Shown here: positions 5,387 to 8,923 of the stretch, piece by piece
Layout: each line of letters opens with the position of its first letter
Numbering within the stretch: the first letter of the stretch is position 1
NCBI GenBank assembly: GCA_937885175.1
Contig: CAKZZO010000083.1
Location: forward strand, 1-8,923
DNA: 8,923 bases
Direction of reading: 5' to 3'
DNA from: an uncultured Treponema sp.
Lineage (GTDB): Bacteria; Spirochaetota; Spirochaetia; Treponematales; Treponemataceae
Notes under the pieces: model-generated
What the model saw: the letters and a program-made list of their open reading frames with translations, nothing else
Told to the model about the DNA's origin: nothing
Databases searched by the model: none
Translations under genes and position numbers: made by a program

Positions 5387-6197
5387 TTAGATACACGTAC
5401 TCGTAGAGGATGTCGTCAAAATTCTCATAGCCAAAAATCTTGTGCACCTGGGTGATTTTCCACTGCTTGATGTTTGCGGTGTGGGGATAGGGAAGCCAGA
5501 AAAGGCGTTTTGAAAAATGGCGGATGACCGTATTCTTGTAGAGGAATTTCTGGTCGTTAAAACGCTGACTGATTTTCAACTGTTTTGTCGTGCTGCGGAC
5601 AAGGGCGCTTTCGTCTGCAAAGAGCAGTTTTCGCGTCTTTATCAGTTCCCGACTTTTCCGAAAAAGACCTGTTTCCCGACATTTTTTCATATTAAAAAGC
5701 AAGACCCCTGCATTGATAAAATGCCGCCAGAAAAAGAGGATGAGTTTTCCGTAATGGTCGGGAGCGGCGGCATACTCATAGTCAGAAATATCCATGTCGT
5801 ACAAAAGCGCAATGTCCCGGTTAAAGAGCAGGTCAATGTCCAGGTAGAGGATTTTATCGGGAATCTGGGGCAGCATGTCGGCAAAGAGGCGAATCAGTGT
5901 GTAGGGAGAGCAGTAGCAGTTTTCGTTGGGAGAACCGTCAAATTCCTTGTGGTAGAGGTCGGTTACGTCAATTTTTTCCACGATACTCTGGGCATTGTAG
6001 GATTTTGCCACGCCGTCTAAAAAGGCAACTTGAGCATCGGTCATGGGCATGTAGTCTTTTTTGATGTGGGAAACGTCCATCGTAAAGATAAAGATGTGAA
6101 AAGGCTCGGTGCTAGCCGTCCGCTTAAAAATTGACAGCATGGTGGTCAGGGCACCGTCAAAGACTTTTACGTTTCCGCAGAATAAAATATTTCTCAT
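5361..6197 (-). CDS. GT8-family glycosyltransferase, divergent
   Basis: The protein has 278 residues and is soluble, with no signal peptide. A GT-A fold of family GT8 is indicated by KILYLDIDLLFNRDI (115-129) carrying the metal-binding DxD (D120, D122), NAGVLLFNMKKCR (162-174) and H227 in VIRHFSK. Such enzymes move a sugar from a nucleotide sugar with retention of configuration at the cytoplasmic face of the membrane. The N-terminal nucleotide-binding strand is unusual: NILFCGNVKVFDGALTT (3-19) replaces the common 'ATDDNY' form, and FADESAL (193-199) takes the place of the usual 'DQDxLN'. It is the last gene of the four-gene operon; its ATG overlaps the preceding stop as ATGA, with GAGAGGA shortly upstream as ribosome binding site. 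Donor and acceptor cannot be read from the sequence; the operon suggests a glycolipid or acylated glycan. Family assignment is good, substrate open. Confidence 0.88.
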   Translation of the reverse strand: MRNILFCGNVKVFDGALTTMLSIFKRTASTEPFHIFIFTMDVSHIKKDYMPMTDAQVAFLDGVAKSYNAQSIVEKIDVTDLYHKEFDGSPNENCYCSPYTLIRLFADMLPQIPDKILYLDIDLLFNRDIALLYDMDISDYEYAAAPDHYGKLILFFWRHFINAGVLLFNMKKCRETGLFRKSRELIKTRKLLFADESALVRSTTKQLKISQRFNDQKFLYKNTVIRHFSKRLFWLPYPHTANIKQWKITQVHKIFGYENFDDILYEYVYLKEKFERNE

Positions 6198-6973
6198 ACC
6201 GTTTTCCTCTCATAGTGTATCAGTTCTACGGTGTTTAATAAACTGCGCTCGCACATTTTTGCATAGACGGCATCCCTCAGTGCCTTGCGGCGTTCTTTAG
6301 GCGGGAGGGAGTCATCAGCAAAAAAAGGACCGTCCACATAGGTAAGCATACGGGGATTTTTGGAAAAAGCCCGCTTTTGATACACGTTGGTAAAGCAGAA
6401 GACTGGAGTCTTGTACTGAATGGGGTACTTAAAGGAAGTGTCCGCAAAGGGACGGATTTTTGTGTAGAAGGGCCAGATGTGGGCCTCAGGATAAATGCAG
6501 ACTGCACAGCCAGCCTCTATCCTCATAGCCATAGTCCGCATGAAGTTTTTTGCGGCGGCAAAATTGTCCGGCAGGGGAAGGGCACCCAAAAGCCGCATTT
6601 TCTGTCCGATGTGGGGAATCGAAACATTGTTGGGATGCACCACCACAAAGACCCCCTTGGGAAAACTTACAAAGGTAGGCACAAGCGGATCGCAGAGGAT
6701 ATTCGTGTGGTTTCCATAGATAAAAAAGGCGTCTTTCTGATAGGCTTTTAGAATTCCGCGGTTTATGATTTTGTGGCGGTATTTCAGTTTGAGGTAGCAC
6801 CATGCAAGGGGCATGGCAAAGAGGCGGTAAAAAAAGAAGCGCTTAGTCCACCACCAGACTGTATCTGCCCCATAGTCATAGTGCTCGTCAATGGGAATAG
6901 GCGTAATCTGCATGGTGGAAAATTCATCGTTCAGTTCATCAGTGTAATAGATTACCTTGCGCTTGTCTGCCAT
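6194..6973 (-). CDS. PlsC-like acyltransferase (IYGNHT/YPEAHIW type)
   Basis: The protein has 259 residues. It belongs to the lysophospholipid acyltransferase (PlsC) superfamily: IYGNHTNILCDP (85-96) supplies the catalytic histidine H89, IYPEAHIWPFYTKIRPF (160-176) is the acceptor-binding block, and TYVDGPF (211-217) follows. The spacing is HX5D (H89, D95) instead of the common HX4D, and YPEAHIW replaces 'FPEGTRS'; this combination also occurs in a clade of Clostridia and spirochaete proteins as I recall it. A hydrophobic segment at about 46-63 may anchor it to the inner membrane. The reaction would be transfer of an acyl chain from acyl-ACP or acyl-CoA to a lysolipid or sugar hydroxyl. No strong Shine-Dalgarno precedes the ATG at 6973; GGTGA lies about ten bases away and a three-codon ORF overlaps the start. 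It is third in the operon, 21 bp after a second acyltransferase. Confidence 0.88.
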   Translation of the reverse strand: MADKRKVIYYTDELNDEFSTMQITPIPIDEHYDYGADTVWWWTKRFFFYRLFAMPLAWCYLKLKYRHKIINRGILKAYQKDAFFIYGNHTNILCDPLVPTFVSFPKGVFVVVHPNNVSIPHIGQKMRLLGALPLPDNFAAAKNFMRTMAMRIEAGCAVCIYPEAHIWPFYTKIRPFADTSFKYPIQYKTPVFCFTNVYQKRAFSKNPRMLTYVDGPFFADDSLPPKERRKALRDAVYAKMCERSLLNTVELIHYERKTV

Positions 6974-6994
6974 CAGTTCGCCATCACCGTGCCG

Positions 6995-7834
6995 TCAGTT
7001 AGCCGCCGCATATTCGAGCGGAATGCCGTAGGTGTCCTCGTAGACTTTTTTCCATGCCTCGTAGTTTGCCTTTTTCATGTAGTCCGCATTCTGGCGCAGG
7101 GAAAGTTCCGACTTGGGATAAATCAGCGGCAAGATGTGAATCGTGTATTCTTGAATCGGAAAGCCGTCTCCGCCAATCAGGTCGCTGTCAGACATGGTGA
7201 TAAAAAAAGGCATGATGGGCGCATTGTTTTCCGCCGCAATCTTAAAGGCTCCATTGGTAAGGGGACGCGGCTTACGGTAATTCCACCACATGGCCTGTTC
7301 CGCATAGATTAAAATCTGCCGTCCATGGGAAAGATAATACTTTGCCGCATCCATAAATTTCTTCATCGTGGACACATTGCTGCTCAAAGGCATGGTGTTG
7401 CAGTGGCGGAACAAAAATCCGTAAAAGCCGGGAAAATTCGTATAGTTTCCCTCGCGGCAAACTTTGACCAGTTCCTTGTGGTAGACATGCTGTTCTATCG
7501 CCTTGTAGACGGCAAAGTTGTCAAAGGCGTTAAAGTGGTTGCAAGTAATCACCGCCCCCACCCGCTTGTTGGCAACGTAGTTTTCCAGCCCCACCACTTC
7601 CCTGATAATCAACTGACGATTTTTGATAAGCCTATTGATGTGACGGCGAGCCAGTATGTTTGCAAACTTCATCCAGAAAGTGCTGGAAAGTTTTTTGTTC
7701 AGGTAGTCAACCTTGTCCGGCGCAAGGGGAATAGTGGGCGGATCGTCTTCCACGTCTTCATGCCAGCGGCCTTCTTTTTCAAAGCGAGCGATTTTTTCTA
7801 CGATTGCCACACGGCCGGGGTCTTTCTGAATCAT
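6995..7834 (-). CDS. PlsC-like acyltransferase (EQAMWWNYRKPRP type)
   Basis: The protein has 279 residues. The PlsC signature is canonical here: CNHFNAFDNF (98-107) has the catalytic HX4D (H100, D105). The second block is LIYAEQAMWWNYRKPRPLTNGAFKIA (175-200), where AEQAMWW stands for the usual 'PEGTRS'. The C-terminus has no further domain. No clear membrane helix is seen apart from a weak one at about 136-150, and the first 40 residues are charged. It probably acylates a glycerophospholipid, glycolipid or sugar at the membrane surface. It is distinct from its neighbour acyltransferase (different motif 2 and N-terminus), so the two may act on different positions or acceptors. Its ATG overlaps the stop of the upstream glycosyltransferase by one base (TAATG), with only a weak AGG nearby, so reinitiation is likely. 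Family firm, acceptor unknown. Confidence 0.88.
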   Translation of the reverse strand: MIQKDPGRVAIVEKIARFEKEGRWHEDVEDDPPTIPLAPDKVDYLNKKLSSTFWMKFANILARRHINRLIKNRQLIIREVVGLENYVANKRVGAVITCNHFNAFDNFAVYKAIEQHVYHKELVKVCREGNYTNFPGFYGFLFRHCNTMPLSSNVSTMKKFMDAAKYYLSHGRQILIYAEQAMWWNYRKPRPLTNGAFKIAAENNAPIMPFFITMSDSDLIGGDGFPIQEYTIHILPLIYPKSELSLRQNADYMKKANYEAWKKVYEDTYGIPLEYAAAN

Positions 7835-8805
7835 TATGCCTGTTCCCGCAGCATAGTATTGTAATAGTTGTTGGGGTCATTGGTATCATCTTCTGCCATC
7901 TTTGCCAGCTCCGCAAACTGCACCTGATCCCTCTGCTTTAAGTCATCAATGTAGGAAGCCTTGATTTTGAGAATAGCATCATAGAGGAAAGTCTGCTGGG
8001 CATACATCCAGAAATATTCCTCGTAAAGCACATCGTCATAATGCCAGGGTTTCCAGTTGATTTTGTAGTGAATGATTTTGAGTTTTGTGGGGTCAAACTT
8101 AGGATGACCTTCCAAGGCATAGGAAGACTTGTTCCAGTCCACCGGAAGCCACTTAACCCTGTCCTTGCAAAGTACGTTCAGATAGTCTTCGTCCTGAGTC
8201 ACGCGGAAGACAAAACGGTTCATCAAGTCAATAAACTTGCCTTCGATATTTTCCTTGCGGTAGAGTTCGGCATTTATCAAAAGAATTCCCGCACTAAAAT
8301 ACTTGTTGCGGCTGATGCCCAGTGCCTTTTCCACATAGGTTCCGTACACGTCAAAGTCAGCCATCACTTCCTCAGGAGCCGCCGCCACCAGATTGTCACC
8401 GATTTCCGTATTGTAGAGTTCAGAAATATCGCCAGTCACTACAATGTCGCAGTCAAGGTAGAGCACCTTTTTATACTGAGGAAAAAAACGGGGAATAAAA
8501 ATGCGGCAGTAGGTTTCGCGGGAATAATAGTGCCTCAGGTGGAAAGCTCCCTGAGATTTCTCCATCTCGTCCCGCAGCGAAACAAAATCCAGCGAGGCAT
8601 TGTCAGGAGCACAGTCCTTCACAATCAACTGCAACTGCTCCGCATATTCCCTTTTAAGACTTGTAGTAAGCACACATATCTTGTAAAAATACTCTTTTGA
8701 AGCATTAACCAGCAAAGAAGTCATTGCAACCGCAAGAAAAGGCACATAATTATCATCCGTTGCAAAAAAAATCGGAACTTCCTGCCTGTTTTTTGTCAAA
8801 CTCAT
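7834..8805 (-). CDS. GT8-family glycosyltransferase
   Basis: The protein has 323 residues and is soluble. All GT8 hallmarks are present in order: VPIFFATDDNYVPFLAVAMTSL (10-31) for nucleotide-sugar binding, R101 in SRETYCRIFIP (95-105), KVLYLDCDIVVTGDISELY (113-131) with the DxD pair D118/D120, YFSAGILLINAELYR (169-183), TQDEDYLN (203-210), and IIHYKINWKPW (244-254) with the metal-binding H246. It would be a retaining glycosyltransferase using UDP-glucose or UDP-galactose, as in lipopolysaccharide and glycoprotein GT8 enzymes; the sugar is not determined. A hydrophilic 70-residue tail follows the catalytic part and may bind a partner or membrane. It is first in the operon, with the promoter ending eight bases before its ATG and no Shine-Dalgarno, so translation may start on a leaderless message. 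It is canonical, unlike the divergent GT8 at the operon's end. Confidence 0.93.
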   Translation of the reverse strand: MSLTKNRQEVPIFFATDDNYVPFLAVAMTSLLVNASKEYFYKICVLTTSLKREYAEQLQLIVKDCAPDNASLDFVSLRDEMEKSQGAFHLRHYYSRETYCRIFIPRFFPQYKKVLYLDCDIVVTGDISELYNTEIGDNLVAAAPEEVMADFDVYGTYVEKALGISRNKYFSAGILLINAELYRKENIEGKFIDLMNRFVFRVTQDEDYLNVLCKDRVKWLPVDWNKSSYALEGHPKFDPTKLKIIHYKINWKPWHYDDVLYEEYFWMYAQQTFLYDAILKIKASYIDDLKQRDQVQFAELAKMAEDDTNDPNNYYNTMLREQA

Positions 8806-8813
8806 ACCACTTT

Positions 8814-8842
8814 ATTATACCACAGTCCACACGCTTTGTCAT
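8814..8842 (-). promoter_or_regulatory. Promoter of the GT8/acyltransferase operon
   Basis: On the minus strand ATGACA (8842-8837, five of six matches to the -35) is followed after exactly 17 bp by a perfect TATAAT (8819-8814), with TGG before it as an extended -10. The start is expected near 8807, two bases before the ATG at 8805. This is one of the two best promoters in the window and implies a leader of 0-3 bases. Confidence 0.75.
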
Positions 8843-8897
8843 TAGGTTTTAAGCCACGGAAATCAATTTGGCAAGCAGTAAAATATAATTCCCCACT

Positions 8898-8916
8898 AAA
8901 AAAGGTTTCCAACCTT
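8898..8916 (-). terminator. Probable terminator of a gene beyond the right edge
   Basis: The minus strand reads AAGGTT-GGA-AACCTT followed by further T residues (the plus strand has A6 at 8898-8903). The stem is a perfect six base pairs with a three-base loop and can be lengthened by one G-U and one A-U pair. It would end a minus-strand message coming from the right. Weak in GC, so moderate confidence. Between it and the promoter (8843-8897) I see a TATAAT at 8884-8889 on the plus strand without a usable -35, and nothing else. Confidence 0.5.
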
Positions 8917-8923
8917 CTGTTAT

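Noticed and set aside
7325..7864. Open frame of 179 codons on the plus strand
   Set aside because: Antisense shadow of the second acyltransferase; the minus-strand protein carries the HX4D and AEQAMWW motifs.
8041..8700. Long open frame of 219 codons on the plus strand
   Set aside because: It lies wholly antisense to a canonical GT8 gene with all motifs, has no ribosome binding site or promoter, and its product has no recognisable features.

Overview
The window looks like a chromosomal segment of a host-associated spirochaete, most likely Treponema or a close relative. This rests on the style of the protein families (GT8 glycosyltransferases beside IYGNHT/YPEAHIW-type acyltransferases, a DUF368 membrane protein, a membrane GGDEF-EAL protein), moderate GC content and a tRNA gene without an encoded CCA. 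It is an inference; no marker gene fixes the species. No mobile element, CRISPR array or phage gene was seen.

Layout. (1) 1-300: a short edge region, a strong promoter, tRNA-Arg(CCT), a heavily base-paired 3' trailer and a 19-bp perfect-stem bidirectional terminator. (2) 306-713 (minus): a small four-helix membrane protein ending against that terminator. (3) 810-2361 (plus): a tight three-gene operon, transcribed divergently from (2), of a protein resembling an eroded class III aminotransferase, a small three-helix membrane protein and an ASCH-domain protein. (4) 2391-4301 (minus): a multi-pass membrane protein with a degenerate GGDEF and an intact EAL domain, probably a c-di-GMP phosphodiesterase, convergent with (3). 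(5) 4370-5308 (plus): a DUF368 transporter, the family that includes undecaprenyl-phosphate translocases, divergent from (4). (6) 5309-5360: a GC-rich, low-complexity linker that looks like a dispersed repeat. (7) 5361-8805 (minus): a four-gene operon in the order GT8, PlsC-like, PlsC-like, GT8, with cistrons overlapping or 21 bp apart and a good promoter right at the first start codon. (8) 8806-8923: that promoter and a probable terminator for a minus-strand gene beyond the right edge.

How the genes may work together. Two glycosyltransferases and two acyltransferases made from one message suggest stepwise assembly of an acylated envelope glycan or glycolipid. The neighbouring DUF368 protein, if it recycles undecaprenyl phosphate, would serve the same envelope, although it has its own promoter. 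The EAL protein suggests c-di-GMP signalling. The most unusual items are the structured RNA downstream of the tRNA, the two genes whose -10 boxes lie 8-9 nt from their start codons (apparently leaderless), the aminotransferase-like protein lacking a recognisable PLP-lysine segment, and the GT8-PlsC-PlsC-GT8 cassette.
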